The notes: generated by a model from the letters alone, not told the origin. Shown: positions 35,074 to 44,447, counted from the first letter of the stretch. The stretch is DNA of 64,000 nucleotides from Lachnospiraceae bacterium UBA3689 (GCA_002371465.1 DFIU01000005.1:1-64000), one strand, 5' to 3'. Numbers and translations: made by a program.

Positions 35074-36384
35074 TCAGCCAACCTGGTAGACATCTGCGTA
35101 CTGCAATCCGAACGCCAAAGCCTGGCTGTGGCTGTTCATGAAAATGTCGACATGACCGTAGGGCGTTCCCAGATCTTCAACCGTATAGACGGTGCCGTTG
35201 ATCAGGAGTTTTGTGCCAAATGGAACGCCTGCCATCGCAACGGTGTGACCGGCAACCGGCATAGAGCCGGATGCCGTCGGCTGATTTGCCCTGCCGCAGC
35301 AAATTGCACACGGACAGTAGGCGGTCAGCTTAAAGGTTCCAAGAAACTTACCCTGACTGGCAGCATGGTCATGCTTTTCCTGTTCCTCCGGCTCTGCTTC
35401 TTCCTGCTCCCGTACCGGATCGGCTTCTGCCTTCTTTGCCGCACCGGTCTCAACAGGAGTCTCTTTTGTCTCCTCTTTGCTCTCTGTCTCTGTGCCCGTT
35501 GGCTCCTGGCTCTGCTCCTTCTCTGCCTCCTCTTTGGCAGCCTTATCTTCCGCTGCCTTTTGAGCCGCCAGTTTTTCAACTGCCGCTGCCTTAGCGGCTG
35601 CTTCCTGGCGGGCTTTTTCTTCCGCATCAGCTTTTTGCTGAAGCGCCGCTACATTTTCCTTCTGCTCCTTGATCTTTTGCTGCAAAGAGGATGCTTCCAG
35701 CTCCTCCTGGCTGATATTTGCGGTATAAGCCTGAATCTTCTGATCAGTCTGGGCTGCGACATTCCGGACTTCTGTCCGCTTCTGCTCCCGCTCAGCCTTA
35801 AGGGTCTTTAAGCTTGCCTCTTCTTTTTCAAGAGAAGCCTCCTGCTCGATGACTGCCTCCTTAGCCTCCTGGTATTCATGAAGCTGGTTCCGATCATAGG
35901 TCGTAATTTCCTCATATTCAGTCGCCCGGTTCAGCATCTCCGTTACATTTTTGGAACTAAGGACGGTGACCAGCAGATCATCCTGTCCATTTTCATACAT
36001 ATACTGAATCCGGTTCTTCATCTGCTCATACTGACGGTCCTCGGTCAGCTTGGCACGCTCAACCGCAGCCCTGGTCTGCTCGATCTCTGTCTCCTTTTGA
36101 GACAGCTGGTTGGATACTTCCGTCAGCTGATTGGACAGGTCGTTTAACTGTGTATTCAGATCGCCCAGATAGGATTCAAGATTTCCCTTTTCCGTCTGAA
36201 GCGAACTGATGCTGTCCTGCTTGGCGTCAAGAGAAGACTCCGCCTGCTGCTGCCGTTCCTTTGCCTCTTTCAGATCCGTCTGTGTATCTGCGTATGCCGG
36301 AAGTGCCACAGAGGCAGTCATTGCCGCCGTCAAAACGGCTGCCATAAATTTTCCGGTATAGGCTTTGATTCCTTTTAATTTCAA
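35074..36384 (-). CDS. Secreted coiled-coil protein with C-terminal 3D domain (cell-wall enzyme)
   Basis: 436 aa. A signal peptide ends near residue 32 (VALPAYA-DT). Residues about 33-250 form a PcsB/CwlO-like coiled coil (TDLKEAKERQQQAESSL through NVAALQQKADAEEK). Residues 250-345 are an A/E/K-rich low-complexity linker. The last 90 residues are a 3D domain (FKLTAYCPCAICCGRANQPTASG, AMAGVPFGTKLLI, YTVEDLGTPYGHVDIFM), the catalytic fold of YocH/Rpf-like lytic transglycosylases and MltA. It probably remodels peptidoglycan, with the coiled coil giving localisation or control by FtsEX-type partners. Confidence 0.88.
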   Translation of the reverse strand: MKLKGIKAYTGKFMAAVLTAAMTASVALPAYADTQTDLKEAKERQQQAESSLDAKQDSISSLQTEKGNLESYLGDLNTQLNDLSNQLTEVSNQLSQKETEIEQTRAAVERAKLTEDRQYEQMKNRIQYMYENGQDDLLVTVLSSKNVTEMLNRATEYEEITTYDRNQLHEYQEAKEAVIEQEASLEKEEASLKTLKAEREQKRTEVRNVAAQTDQKIQAYTANISQEELEASSLQQKIKEQKENVAALQQKADAEEKARQEAAAKAAAVEKLAAQKAAEDKAAKEEAEKEQSQEPTGTETESKEETKETPVETGAAKKAEADPVREQEEAEPEEQEKHDHAASQGKFLGTFKLTAYCPCAICCGRANQPTASGSMPVAGHTVAMAGVPFGTKLLINGTVYTVEDLGTPYGHVDIFMNSHSQALAFGLQYADVYQVG

Positions 36385-36492
36385 GCGGTAACGCTCCTTT
36401 CACTGCTTAAAAACACTCCAATATGTTACAGAGTATATCATACTTATTTCGTTTTGTAACATTCAATTTAACACTTCCGTAATCTTTACCAT

Positions 36493-36520
36493 AAAAAAAA
36501 CGGGCAAATTCGCCCGTTTT
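36493..36520 (-). terminator. Intrinsic terminator downstream of spoVG
   Basis: Minus strand CGGGCGAATTTGCCCG flanked by AAAA and followed by eight T. It lies 120 nt after the spoVG stop and before the 3D-domain gene. Confidence 0.88.
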
Positions 36521-36641
36521 ATCTCATTCTATCTTTACTTACTTTTAATGCCCAGCCCCAGGAGCAGTCTGAACCTGCCATAGCACATTCCAGCCTTGCT
36601 GTGCCCGGAATGCTTTAAAATCCCAGATCAGATTCTCCGGA

Positions 36642-36938
36642 TCAGATTCCCGGTCCTTCCAGTTCCTCTTCCGCCTCTTCCTGCGCCAGCATTTCCCGGT
36701 ACTTGTTGAGGATGATGGTCTGGATCTCAGTTCTTGTCCGGGAATTGATCGGATGCGCAATATCCCGGTATTCGCCGTCGGACGCCTTGCGGCTGGGCAT
36801 GGCGATAAAAAGTCCCTTTTCCCCTTCGATGACCTTGATGTCATGAACCACGAATTCATCATCGAGCGTGATGGAGACGACCGCCTTCATTTTTCCTTCT
36901 TTGGATACTTTTCGGATTCTTACGTCTGTGATATTCAT
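36642..36938 (-). CDS. spoVG: SpoVG family RNA/DNA-binding regulator
   Basis: 98 aa. MNITDVRIRKVSKEGKMKAVVSITLDDEFVVHDIKVIEG matches SpoVG from its first residue, and FIAMPSRKASDGEYRDIAHPI is the conserved middle. The C-terminal tail is acidic. ATG 36938 is used because the family begins there and AGAGGT precedes it; the reading frame upstream is not conserved. Family members bind nucleic acid and influence septation, sporulation or virulence. It lies 37 nt downstream of glgD and may share its transcript. Confidence 0.95.
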   Translation of the reverse strand: MNITDVRIRKVSKEGKMKAVVSITLDDEFVVHDIKVIEGEKGLFIAMPSRKASDGEYRDIAHPINSRTRTEIQTIILNKYREMLAQEEAEEELEGPGI

Positions 36939-36975
36939 GGGGCAACCTCTCATTGAACTTTCTATCTGACTTCCG

Positions 36976-38091
36976 TCAGATGACGTATCTCTCGTTCTTT
37001 TCGATGACAATCTTGATGCCGTTCTCGCCGCAGTGATAGGAGTTGGCGCGGATGGTGTCCCGGCTCTCTACGACGCAGTTTTCAATATGTGTGTTATCCC
37101 CGATGTAGACATCGTTAAGAATGATAGAATTCCTGATGCAGCAGTTATTGCCGATAAAGACCTTTTTAAAAATGACTGAGTCCTCGACCGTGCCGTTTAC
37201 GATGCAGCCGCTGGAAATAAGACTATTTTTCACCACGCAGCCCGGATTGAACTTTGCCGGCGGGTTATCGTCGATCCTGGTAAAGATCTGCGGGTCCTGC
37301 CGAAAGAAATAGTCCCGTACCTCCGGTTTCAGAAAATCCATATTGGTACGAAAATAGGACTCCACGGTGGAAATATTATTCCAGTAGGTATCAAGCTTGT
37401 ATCCGAAGATCCGCTTCAAATCCTTATAGCGGATCAGAACGTCCTGGACAAAATCCCACCTCTGCTCCTGGGCGCAGCGCTCGATCATTTCGATCAGCTG
37501 GCGGCGGCGGATGACATAGATGCCGGCGGAGATGACATTGGACTTTGAGACCATGGGCTTTTCGGCAAATTCCCCGATCCGGCAATCCTCATTCATCTTC
37601 AGAACGCCGAACCGGCTGACATCGTCATCGGTGCACTCGGTGCAGACGACGGTGATATCGGCGCGTTTGGCGATGTGGTACTCCAGAACCTTGTTGTAGT
37701 CTAGCTTATAGATACCGTCGCCGGAGGCGATCACGACATACGGCTCGTGACTCTGTTTGAGCCAGCTGAGGTTCTGATAGATGGCGTCCGCTGTTCCCCG
37801 GTACCACCAGTTGCTCTTGTTGGTAATGGTCGGCGGGAAGAGGTAAAGCCCTCCCTGCTTTCTGCCAAAGTCCCACCACTTGGAGGAGCTCAAGTGCTCA
37901 TTTAAGGACCGGGCATTGTACTGGGTCAGAACCGCCACCTTCTGGATGTGGGAATTGGTCATATTGGACAGGGCGAAGTCAATCGCGCGGTAACTGCCCG
38001 CCATAGGCATGGCAGCGATGGCTCTCTTATTAGAAAGCTCCCGCATCCGGTTGTTGTTTCCGCCTGCCAGAATCATGCCTACCGCTCTCAT
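36976..38091 (-). CDS. glgD: Glucose-1-phosphate adenylyltransferase subunit GlgD
   Basis: 371 aa. Nucleotidyltransferase domain with AVGMILAGGNNNRMRELSNKRA, in which the catalytic G-G-x-x-x-R-L/M segment is altered compared with GlgC, as usual for GlgD. Residues from about 275 form left-handed beta-helix repeats (VKNSLISSGCIVNGTVEDSVIF). In Firmicutes GlgD is a regulatory, weakly active partner that raises GlgC activity in glycogen synthesis. The start overlaps the glgC stop by 4 nt (ATGA), consistent with a fixed stoichiometry. Confidence 0.95.
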   Translation of the reverse strand: MRAVGMILAGGNNNRMRELSNKRAIAAMPMAGSYRAIDFALSNMTNSHIQKVAVLTQYNARSLNEHLSSSKWWDFGRKQGGLYLFPPTITNKSNWWYRGTADAIYQNLSWLKQSHEPYVVIASGDGIYKLDYNKVLEYHIAKRADITVVCTECTDDDVSRFGVLKMNEDCRIGEFAEKPMVSKSNVISAGIYVIRRRQLIEMIERCAQEQRWDFVQDVLIRYKDLKRIFGYKLDTYWNNISTVESYFRTNMDFLKPEVRDYFFRQDPQIFTRIDDNPPAKFNPGCVVKNSLISSGCIVNGTVEDSVIFKKVFIGNNCCIRNSIILNDVYIGDNTHIENCVVESRDTIRANSYHCGENGIKIVIEKNERYVI

Positions 38092-39374
38092 CTGCCTGCC
38101 TCCTCTCCTTCATTTGTTTTAATGATCGAACCGCCGCTCTTTAATTCTCCATCCGGGTAATCTTCCGGCAGGGTCTCTCCCAAAATAGCGGTGTTCCGTC
38201 CAATCCTGACTTTGGGGGGCACGACGGCATTTTCCCCGACTGTCGCAAGGCCGAAGGCGTAAACCTTCTTATTATACTCATTTGGAGCATCCTCTCCGAA
38301 GCCAACCACGGCGTGGTCGCCGATAACGCCTCCCTGAGCGATAATCGCCTTATCAAGAAGGGCTCCCTCGCCGATGACACTCTCCTGCATGACGATGGAG
38401 TCCCGGACGACCGCCCCGGGCGCGATCCGAACAGCCGGTCCGATAACAGAATTGTGAACCTCTCCATAGATCTCCGCTCCCTCGCCGATGATGCATTTAT
38501 CGACGACTGCGTCGGAGGAAATGTAGTCCGGCGGGATAATATCCCCTCTGGTATAGATCTTCCAGAATTCCTCGTAGAGGTTGAATTCCGGAATGACGTC
38601 GATCAGTTCCATATTCGCCTGCCAATAGGAGCCGAGGGTTCCGACATCCTTCCAGTAGCCGTTGAATTCATAGGCAAAGAGCCGCTTCCCCCGTTCCCGG
38701 CAATAGGGCAGGACGTGCATGCCGAAGTCCAGGTTGCACTGGTCCTTCAGCCTGATCAGAGCCTCCTTTAAGACCGGCCAGCTGAAAATATAGATGCCCA
38801 TCGAAGCCAGGTTACTGGCCGGATGTTCCGGCTTTTCCTGAAAATCCGTGATCCGTCCCTTTTCATCGGTCACCATGATGCCGAAGCGGGATGCCTCTTC
38901 CAGGGGAACCGGCATGACAGCGATGGTGATATCCGCCCCACTAGCCTTGTGGTAATCCAGCATGACCTCGTAGTCCATCTTGTAGATATGGTCCCCCGAA
39001 AGAATCAGGACATAATCCGGGTTATACTGCTCCATATACTCCAGGTTCTGGTAGATGGCATTTGCCGTCCCGGTGTACCAGTCCGTATTGGTTGTCTTTT
39101 CGTAGGGCGGCAGCACCGTAACGCCGCCGACATTCCGGTCCAGGTCCCAGGGAATCCCGATTCCGATATGAGTATTCAAGCGCAGCGGACGGTACTGGGT
39201 CAGGACGCCGACCGTATCGATCCCCGAGTTGATGCAGTTACTGAGGGGAAAGTCGATGATCCGGTATTTGCCGCCAAATGAGACAGCCGGTTTTGCCACA
39301 TTGTCGGTCAGGACCCCCAGTCGGCTCCCCTGTCCCCCGGCAAGCAGCATCGCTATCATTTCCTTCTTAATCAT
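38088..39374 (-). CDS. glgC: Glucose-1-phosphate adenylyltransferase GlgC
   Basis: 428 aa. It makes ADP-glucose for glycogen synthesis. The catalytic motif is AMLLAGGQGSRLGVLTDNVAKPAVSFGGKYRIIDF (8-42), with GDHIYKMDY (about 128-136) and FQEKPEHP. The C-terminal beta-helix carries repeats such as CIIGEGAEIYGEVHNSVIGP. Length is normal. Upstream a -10 TATAAT with an extended TG (39417-39422) is seen on the minus strand, 43 nt before the ATG. Glycogen synthase and branching enzyme are not in this window. Confidence 0.96.
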   Translation of the reverse strand: MIKKEMIAMLLAGGQGSRLGVLTDNVAKPAVSFGGKYRIIDFPLSNCINSGIDTVGVLTQYRPLRLNTHIGIGIPWDLDRNVGGVTVLPPYEKTTNTDWYTGTANAIYQNLEYMEQYNPDYVLILSGDHIYKMDYEVMLDYHKASGADITIAVMPVPLEEASRFGIMVTDEKGRITDFQEKPEHPASNLASMGIYIFSWPVLKEALIRLKDQCNLDFGMHVLPYCRERGKRLFAYEFNGYWKDVGTLGSYWQANMELIDVIPEFNLYEEFWKIYTRGDIIPPDYISSDAVVDKCIIGEGAEIYGEVHNSVIGPAVRIAPGAVVRDSIVMQESVIGEGALLDKAIIAQGGVIGDHAVVGFGEDAPNEYNKKVYAFGLATVGENAVVPPKVRIGRNTAILGETLPEDYPDGELKSGGSIIKTNEGEEAGR

Positions 39375-39416
39375 AAGCTCACCTCACGTCCTCAAAAGGC
39401 TTATTTCGTGTCTATC

Positions 39417-39426
39417 ATTATAGCAC
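39417..39426 (-). promoter_or_regulatory. Extended -10 promoter element of glgC
   Basis: Minus strand TGCTATAAT: perfect TATAAT (39417-39422) preceded by TG one base upstream. The -35 is poor (TTCACC). Confidence 0.6.
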
Positions 39427-39539
39427 AAAGGGCATTTCAGGTGAAGTTTTCTACAATAAAAGGACTTTCCTTTCCATTTTTTTCGTAATTTTGTCACAAA
39501 ATTTATACTTTTCTTCTGCCTTGGGCTCGGCCTCCTTGG

Positions 39540-39568
39540 TTGTTGGATCGGCCATTCAGTGTTATAAT
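39540..39568 (+). promoter_or_regulatory. Promoter of murC
   Basis: TTGTTG (39540-39545), 17-nt spacer, TATAAT (39563-39568), 44 nt before the murC ATG. Confidence 0.7.
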
Positions 39569-39611
39569 CAAGGAAATACCAGAGTATTTTCAGATAAAAG
39601 AGGTATCGACT

Positions 39612-40994
39612 ATGTATCAGATCGATTTTAATAAGCCCATTAATATCCACTTTATCGGAATCGGCGGAATCAGTATGAGCGGACTGGCGGAGATTCTGCT
39701 GGGACGGGGCTTCCATGTCACAGGATCCGACTCCAGGGAGAGTAATCTGACCGACCACCTGACTGATCTGGGGGCTAAAGTTTTCTACGGACAGAGGGCG
39801 GAAAATATCCTGCCGGGCACGGACGTGGTGGTCTACACCGCCGCCATCCATCCCGACAATCCGGAGATGAAGGCGGCAAAGGACGCCGGCATCCCCATGC
39901 TGACCCGGGCCCAGCTGCTGGGGGAAATCATGAAGAACTACCAGGTTCCCATCGCCGTCGCCGGGACCCACGGCAAGACGACGACTACTTCCATGGCTTC
40001 CCACATCCTGATGAAGGCGGACCTGGACCCGACCATCACCGTCGGCGGGATTCTGCCCGCTATCCACGGAAACATCCGGGTGGGTCACTCCCAGAACTTC
40101 ATCGCGGAGGCGTGTGAATACACCAACAGCTTCTTATCCTTCTTCCCCAAGATCGAGCTGATCTTAAATGTCGACGCCGACCATCTGGACTTCTTTAAGG
40201 ATATCGATGACATCGCCAACTCCTTCCACAAGTTTGCCCGGCTTCTGCCCCAGGACGGCACGCTGATCATCGACAAGGATACCCCCAAATATCCGGTTGT
40301 AGTCGACGGCATCAAGGCGGAGATCATCACCTACAGTATGAAGGATGCTGCCGCCGATTACACGGCTCAGGACATTTCCTACGACGAGAAGGGCTGCGCC
40401 AGCTTCACCGCCATCGAGCATGGCAAGAAATTGGGTCGGTTCACCTTAAATGTCCCGGGAGAACACAACGTCGCCAATGCCCTTGCCTCCATCGCTTTAG
40501 GGCGGAAAATGGGCATCGGCTATGAAGTCATTTCCCAGGGTCTTCTGGACTTTAAGGGCACGGAGCGCCGCTTTGAATTTAAGGGCATGCTGAACGGCTT
40601 CACCATCATCGATGACTACGCCCACCATCCGACGGAGATCAGGGCAACCCTGACGGCGGCGAGGAACTATCCCCACAAGGACCTCTGGGTCGCCTTCCAG
40701 CCCCACACCTATACCCGGACCAAGGCTCTCCTGCCGGAATTCGCGGAGGTCCTCGCCCTTGCCGACCATGTGGTGCTTGCCGATATCTACGCGGCGAGGG
40801 AAACCAATACCATCGGTATTTCCTCCGAGGATCTGCGGCAGAAGATCGCCGACAAGGGCACGGACGCCGTCTATCTCCCGACCTTTGATCAGATTGAGAC
40901 CTATCTGAAATCACATGTCAAAGCGGGCGACCTGTTGATAACTATGGGTGCCGGAAATATCGTAGAAGTGGGAGAAAATCTGCTGCAGGCATGA
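39612..40994 (+). CDS. murC: UDP-N-acetylmuramate--L-alanine ligase
   Basis: 460 aa. Adds L-alanine to UDP-MurNAc in peptidoglycan precursor synthesis. The N-terminal Rossmann motif HFIGIGGISMSGLAEILLGRGFHVTGSD, the ATP-binding AGTHGKTTTTSM (about 113-124), the central EACEYTNSFLSF, and the C-terminal DDYAHHPTEI are all typical. ATG 39612 is chosen since the conserved part starts right after it and AGAGG lies upstream. It is transcribed divergently from glgC. Confidence 0.97.
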   Translation: MYQIDFNKPINIHFIGIGGISMSGLAEILLGRGFHVTGSDSRESNLTDHLTDLGAKVFYGQRAENILPGTDVVVYTAAIHPDNPEMKAAKDAGIPMLTRAQLLGEIMKNYQVPIAVAGTHGKTTTTSMASHILMKADLDPTITVGGILPAIHGNIRVGHSQNFIAEACEYTNSFLSFFPKIELILNVDADHLDFFKDIDDIANSFHKFARLLPQDGTLIIDKDTPKYPVVVDGIKAEIITYSMKDAAADYTAQDISYDEKGCASFTAIEHGKKLGRFTLNVPGEHNVANALASIALGRKMGIGYEVISQGLLDFKGTERRFEFKGMLNGFTIIDDYAHHPTEIRATLTAARNYPHKDLWVAFQPHTYTRTKALLPEFAEVLALADHVVLADIYAARETNTIGISSEDLRQKIADKGTDAVYLPTFDQIETYLKSHVKAGDLLITMGAGNIVEVGENLLQA

Positions 40995-41015
40995 ATCCAT
41001 CCACCGAACTCACAC

Positions 41016-41073
41016 AATCCACATCGTTTATCCACCGTTTTCGTGGATACGATGTGGATTATTTTGTGGATTT
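41016..41073. promoter_or_regulatory. Inverted repeat with a cluster of DnaA-box-like 9-mers upstream of dnaD
   Basis: AATCCACATCG (41017-41027) and CGATGTGGATT (41050-41060) are perfect inverted repeats; between them TTATCCAC and GTGGATA extend the stem. Compared with the DnaA box TTATCCACA, five 9-mers match at 7-8 of 9 positions: 41016-41024, 41028-41036, 41042-41050, 41053-41061, 41065-41073. The hairpin plus following T-rich sequence could also terminate murC transcription. Whether the role is DnaA binding, termination or both cannot be decided from sequence. Confidence 0.6.
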
Positions 41074-41088
41074 TTTGATTTTTTCCTA

Positions 41089-41097
41089 TGCTATACT
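41089..41097 (+). promoter_or_regulatory. Extended -10 promoter element of dnaD
   Basis: TGCTATACT: TATACT (41092-41097) with TG one base upstream. The -35 region is T-rich without a good match. It lies directly after the DnaA-box-like cluster and 42 nt before the dnaD ATG. Confidence 0.6.
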
Positions 41098-41138
41098 GAT
41101 CTCTGCAAGAAATCCAAGGAACTTTTGGGGAGACAGTT

Positions 41139-42251
41139 ATGGAACATATTCGCATCAAGTCCTGCTTTTCCCAGGATGTAACGGTCGTTTCCAACGACTT
41201 TCTAGATCGCTTTTTGCCCAACGCCAACGGCGATTTTGTTAAAATATATCTGTACCTGCTGCGGTCCGCTTCGACAGAAAACGACGCTCTGACCCTCTGC
41301 TCGATTGCCGACCGGATGAACTGCACGGAAAATGACGTAAACCGAGCTCTCCGCTACTGGGAAAAAGAGGGAATTCTGCGCCTGATGAAGAATGACAGGG
41401 GCGAGATTGGGGAGATCGCCTTCACCAGCTTCTGCGCGCCGGGCTTTTCCCCGGACAACCCCAGCGGACCGGTCTCCGACCGGGCACACCATCCCGAGCC
41501 TGTCAGCCCTAAACAAAATCAGCAGGAAGAAAAGCAAGAAAAGAAGGAAGCAGCTCCCCTGCCCAAACCTTCGGATATTACAACCGAACGACTGGCGGAA
41601 CTGGGTCAGCGTGATGAGATCCGGGAACTCTTCTTTATCGCCCAGCAGTATCTGAACCACCCCTTAAGTCGGGCGGAGATGCAGCATATCTGCTATTACT
41701 ACGACAACCTGCACATGAGCCCGGACCTGGTGGACTACCTGCTCCAGTACTGCATCAGCCGGGGACACAGCAGCTTCCACTATATCGACAAGGTTGCCTT
41801 CGGCTGGAACGAAGAGGGCATCGTCTCCGTCCACAGCGCCAGAAAGAGCGTGGAGAGCTACCATAAGGAATATTACGACATCTTAAAGGCTCTGGGCGTC
41901 GACAACCACCATCCGGTCGCGGAAGAGATCAAGCTCATGAAAAAGTGGCTGGAGCGCTACCATTTTCCCTTGGAGATCATCCGGGAGGCGTGTACCCGGA
42001 CCGTAATGACGGCTACTAAACCATCCCTCAGATACGCGGATTCCATCCTCTCACGCTGGCATACGCGGGGAGTCAAGACCCTCGATGACATCAAACAGCT
42101 TGACGCTGAGCACGAAACCCGCAGTGCGGCGGCAGCCGCCCGGCCCGCGAAGGGGGGCGCAGGCAGCCGGAATCCCTTTCGGAATTTCAGCCAGAGCGAT
42201 CTGGACTATGATGAGCTGGAGCAACTGATGGCAGATTCCGACAACAATTAA
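41139..42251 (+). CDS. dnaD: DnaD-domain replication protein
   Basis: 370 aa. The N-terminal winged-helix part (DFVKIYLYLLRSASTENDALTLCSIADRMNCTENDVNRALRYWEKEGIL) is followed by a polar P/Q/K/E-rich linker (about 115-155). The C-terminal DnaD/DnaB-type helical domain ends in YADSILSRWHTRGVKTLDDI, which contains the Y-x-x-x-I-L-x-x-W DNA-binding motif. The tail is Ala-rich. In Firmicutes DnaD helps open DNA and recruit the helicase loader. It is followed after 10 nt by the loader gene. Confidence 0.93.
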   Translation: MEHIRIKSCFSQDVTVVSNDFLDRFLPNANGDFVKIYLYLLRSASTENDALTLCSIADRMNCTENDVNRALRYWEKEGILRLMKNDRGEIGEIAFTSFCAPGFSPDNPSGPVSDRAHHPEPVSPKQNQQEEKQEKKEAAPLPKPSDITTERLAELGQRDEIRELFFIAQQYLNHPLSRAEMQHICYYYDNLHMSPDLVDYLLQYCISRGHSSFHYIDKVAFGWNEEGIVSVHSARKSVESYHKEYYDILKALGVDNHHPVAEEIKLMKKWLERYHFPLEIIREACTRTVMTATKPSLRYADSILSRWHTRGVKTLDDIKQLDAEHETRSAAAAARPAKGGAGSRNPFRNFSQSDLDYDELEQLMADSDNN

Positions 42252-42261
42252 GGAGCAGCCT

Positions 42262-43254
42262 ATGGCACTTGAAAATGCACAGTATGACGCGATTATGCGC
42301 CACTACGATGAGATTCGGGAACAGCACCGGCAGGAACTAAGGGAACGAACCGAGCGAATCTATCGGGAAATCCCCCGGATCAAGGAGCTTGCCGACCGGG
42401 CAGCGGAACTAAGCGTCAAAGCCGCCCGCCAAAAGATTGCCGGCGATGTGACTGCCGGCGACCGCTACCAAAAGGATATGAAGGACCTGGGGGAAGAACG
42501 GATGCAGCTCCTTTTGTCTCATGGCTATCCCAAGGACGCCTTAGAGATGCAGTACGACTGCCCCTATTGCCACGATACGGGCTTTGTGGGCGGCAGGCAC
42601 TGCGTCTGTTTTCAAAAAGCCGCAACCGACCTGTTATACCGCCGTTACAGCCTGGGAAAGGTCCTTGAAAGCGAGAATTTTGACCACTTTTCATTTTCCT
42701 GGTATTCTGCTACAATAATGGACGATTCGACGAAAAAGACGGAGCTGGAGCTTGCCAAAGCCGCATATCAGGCGGCTTTTCCTTTCGCCCGGAACCTGGG
42801 TAAAGCGGACAACAACCTCCTCCTTTACGGCAATACCGGAGCGGGAAAGACCTTTCTGACCCACTGTATCGCCAGGGACGCGCTGGATCGCGGCGCCTCC
42901 GTTTTGTATTTTTCAGCCGGAGACTTTTTCGACCTGCTGGCGTCCTCCGCATTTGGACGCAGCCGGGAAGCCCATTCCTACGGCCGCATGATTTTGACCT
43001 GCGACCTTCTCATCATCGATGATCTGGGAACGGAGCTGACCAACGCGTTTACTTCTTCGCAACTGTTCCAGGTCCTCAACGAGCGGATCACCAGGAACCG
43101 CTCAACGATCATTTCCACGAACCTCTCGCCCAATCAGCTGAGAGATTCCTACACGGAACGCATCTCTTCACGGATTGCCAGCAGTTTTAAAATGAAGAAG
43201 CTGGCCGGAAGGGATATCCGGATTCGCAAGAAGCTGAAAGGGGATAAAGTATGA
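42262..43254 (+). CDS. DnaC/DnaI-like helicase loader ATPase
   Basis: 330 aa. An N-terminal helical region carries a zinc-binding-type motif CPYCHDTGFVGGRHCVC (about 92-108), as in DnaI-like loaders. The AAA+ domain has Walker A GNTGAGKTFL (about 190-199), Walker B LLIIDDLGTE and sensor STIISTNLS. It would load the replicative helicase DnaB/C together with DnaD. GGAG precedes the start. The stop overlaps prs by 4 nt. Confidence 0.93.
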   Translation: MALENAQYDAIMRHYDEIREQHRQELRERTERIYREIPRIKELADRAAELSVKAARQKIAGDVTAGDRYQKDMKDLGEERMQLLLSHGYPKDALEMQYDCPYCHDTGFVGGRHCVCFQKAATDLLYRRYSLGKVLESENFDHFSFSWYSATIMDDSTKKTELELAKAAYQAAFPFARNLGKADNNLLLYGNTGAGKTFLTHCIARDALDRGASVLYFSAGDFFDLLASSAFGRSREAHSYGRMILTCDLLIIDDLGTELTNAFTSSQLFQVLNERITRNRSTIISTNLSPNQLRDSYTERISSRIASSFKMKKLAGRDIRIRKKLKGDKV

Positions 43255-44447
43255 TCACAGATAAGACTGATACCCAGGCAAAGCCTGTCCTTGACTCCGT
43301 ACCGGAAGGGCGGCTCGGCCTCATTCCGGCCCGCAGCATGACGGAGTTCGGCGAGAAGGTCAACGCCTTTTTGGTCGAGTGGAGAAAGAACCGGGCGGCG
43401 CAGGGCATCAACGCCGATGTCGACGGCTATGCCCGCGATTCCTTCATCATTAAGGCTGACACCCCGCGGTTCGGGTCCGGCGAAGGTAAGGGAACCATTT
43501 CCGAGACCGTCCGCGGCGACGACATTTACCTGCTGGTAGACGTCATGAACTACAGCTGCACCTACAAGATGCAGAGTTTTGAAAATATTATGTCCCCGGA
43601 TGACCATTTCGCGGACTTAAAGCGTATCATCGCCGCTGCCGGCAAGAAACCCCAGCGGGTCAACGTCATCATGCCCTACCTCTACGAGGGCAGACAGATC
43701 CACCAGAACGGCAGAGAATCCCTGGACTGCGCCAGCGCCCTGCAGGAGCTGACCGACCTCGGCGTCGACAACATCATCTGCTTTGACGCCCATGATGCCC
43801 GGGTTCAGAACGCCATTCCCATGGCAGGTTTTGAGACGGTCAGCCCGACTTACCAGTTCATTAAAAATATCCTTCGCTATGTGCCGGATCTTCAGCTCGA
43901 CAGCGACCACCTGATCGCCGTTTCCCCGGACGAGGGAGGCATGCGCCGCGCCATCTATCTGGCGAATGTACTTGGCATCGACATGGGTATGTTCTACAAG
44001 CGCCGCGATTATACGACTTTGGAAAACGGATCCCACCCGCTCGCCGCTTACGAATACCTGGGACCGGAGATTGAAGGCAAGGATGTCATCATCATCGATG
44101 ACATGATCTCCTCCGGAAATACAGCCCTAGAAACGGCCCAACAGCTGAAAAAACGCAGGGCTGGCAGGATCTTCATCTGCGCGACCTTCGGCATCATGAC
44201 TGGTGGAACCGCTCCCTTCGACAAGGCATATAAAGAAGGTCTCTTCGACAAGCTGATCACGACCAACCTGATCTACCAGACCGGTGAGCTGAAGTCCAGG
44301 GACTACTATATCAGCTGCGATATGAGCAAGTATGTTGCGCTGATCATTGATACCTTAAATCACAACGCCTCCCTGTCCGGACTTCTGAACCCGGTCGACC
44401 GGATCCGCAGGGTCCTCGATAAGTACAGAAGGGGTGAAAAGATCTGA
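43251..44447 (+). CDS. prs: Ribose-phosphate pyrophosphokinase
   Basis: 398 aa, longer than the usual 310-320 aa, as in other Lachnospiraceae-type enzymes. It makes PRPP. The PRPP-binding motif is VIIIDDMISSGNTALETAQQL (about 278-298). An N-terminal extension precedes the phosphoribosyltransferase fold, with DIYLLVDVMNYSCTYKM and VNVIMPYLYEGRQ in place of the classic DLHAGQIQGFF-type segments; FDAHDARVQNA keeps the catalytic histidine. Its ATG overlaps the loader stop (ATGA), an unexpected coupling of nucleotide supply to primosome genes. A strong terminator follows. Confidence 0.9.
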   Translation: MITDKTDTQAKPVLDSVPEGRLGLIPARSMTEFGEKVNAFLVEWRKNRAAQGINADVDGYARDSFIIKADTPRFGSGEGKGTISETVRGDDIYLLVDVMNYSCTYKMQSFENIMSPDDHFADLKRIIAAAGKKPQRVNVIMPYLYEGRQIHQNGRESLDCASALQELTDLGVDNIICFDAHDARVQNAIPMAGFETVSPTYQFIKNILRYVPDLQLDSDHLIAVSPDEGGMRRAIYLANVLGIDMGMFYKRRDYTTLENGSHPLAAYEYLGPEIEGKDVIIIDDMISSGNTALETAQQLKKRRAGRIFICATFGIMTGGTAPFDKAYKEGLFDKLITTNLIYQTGELKSRDYYISCDMSKYVALIIDTLNHNASLSGLLNPVDRIRRVLDKYRRGEKI

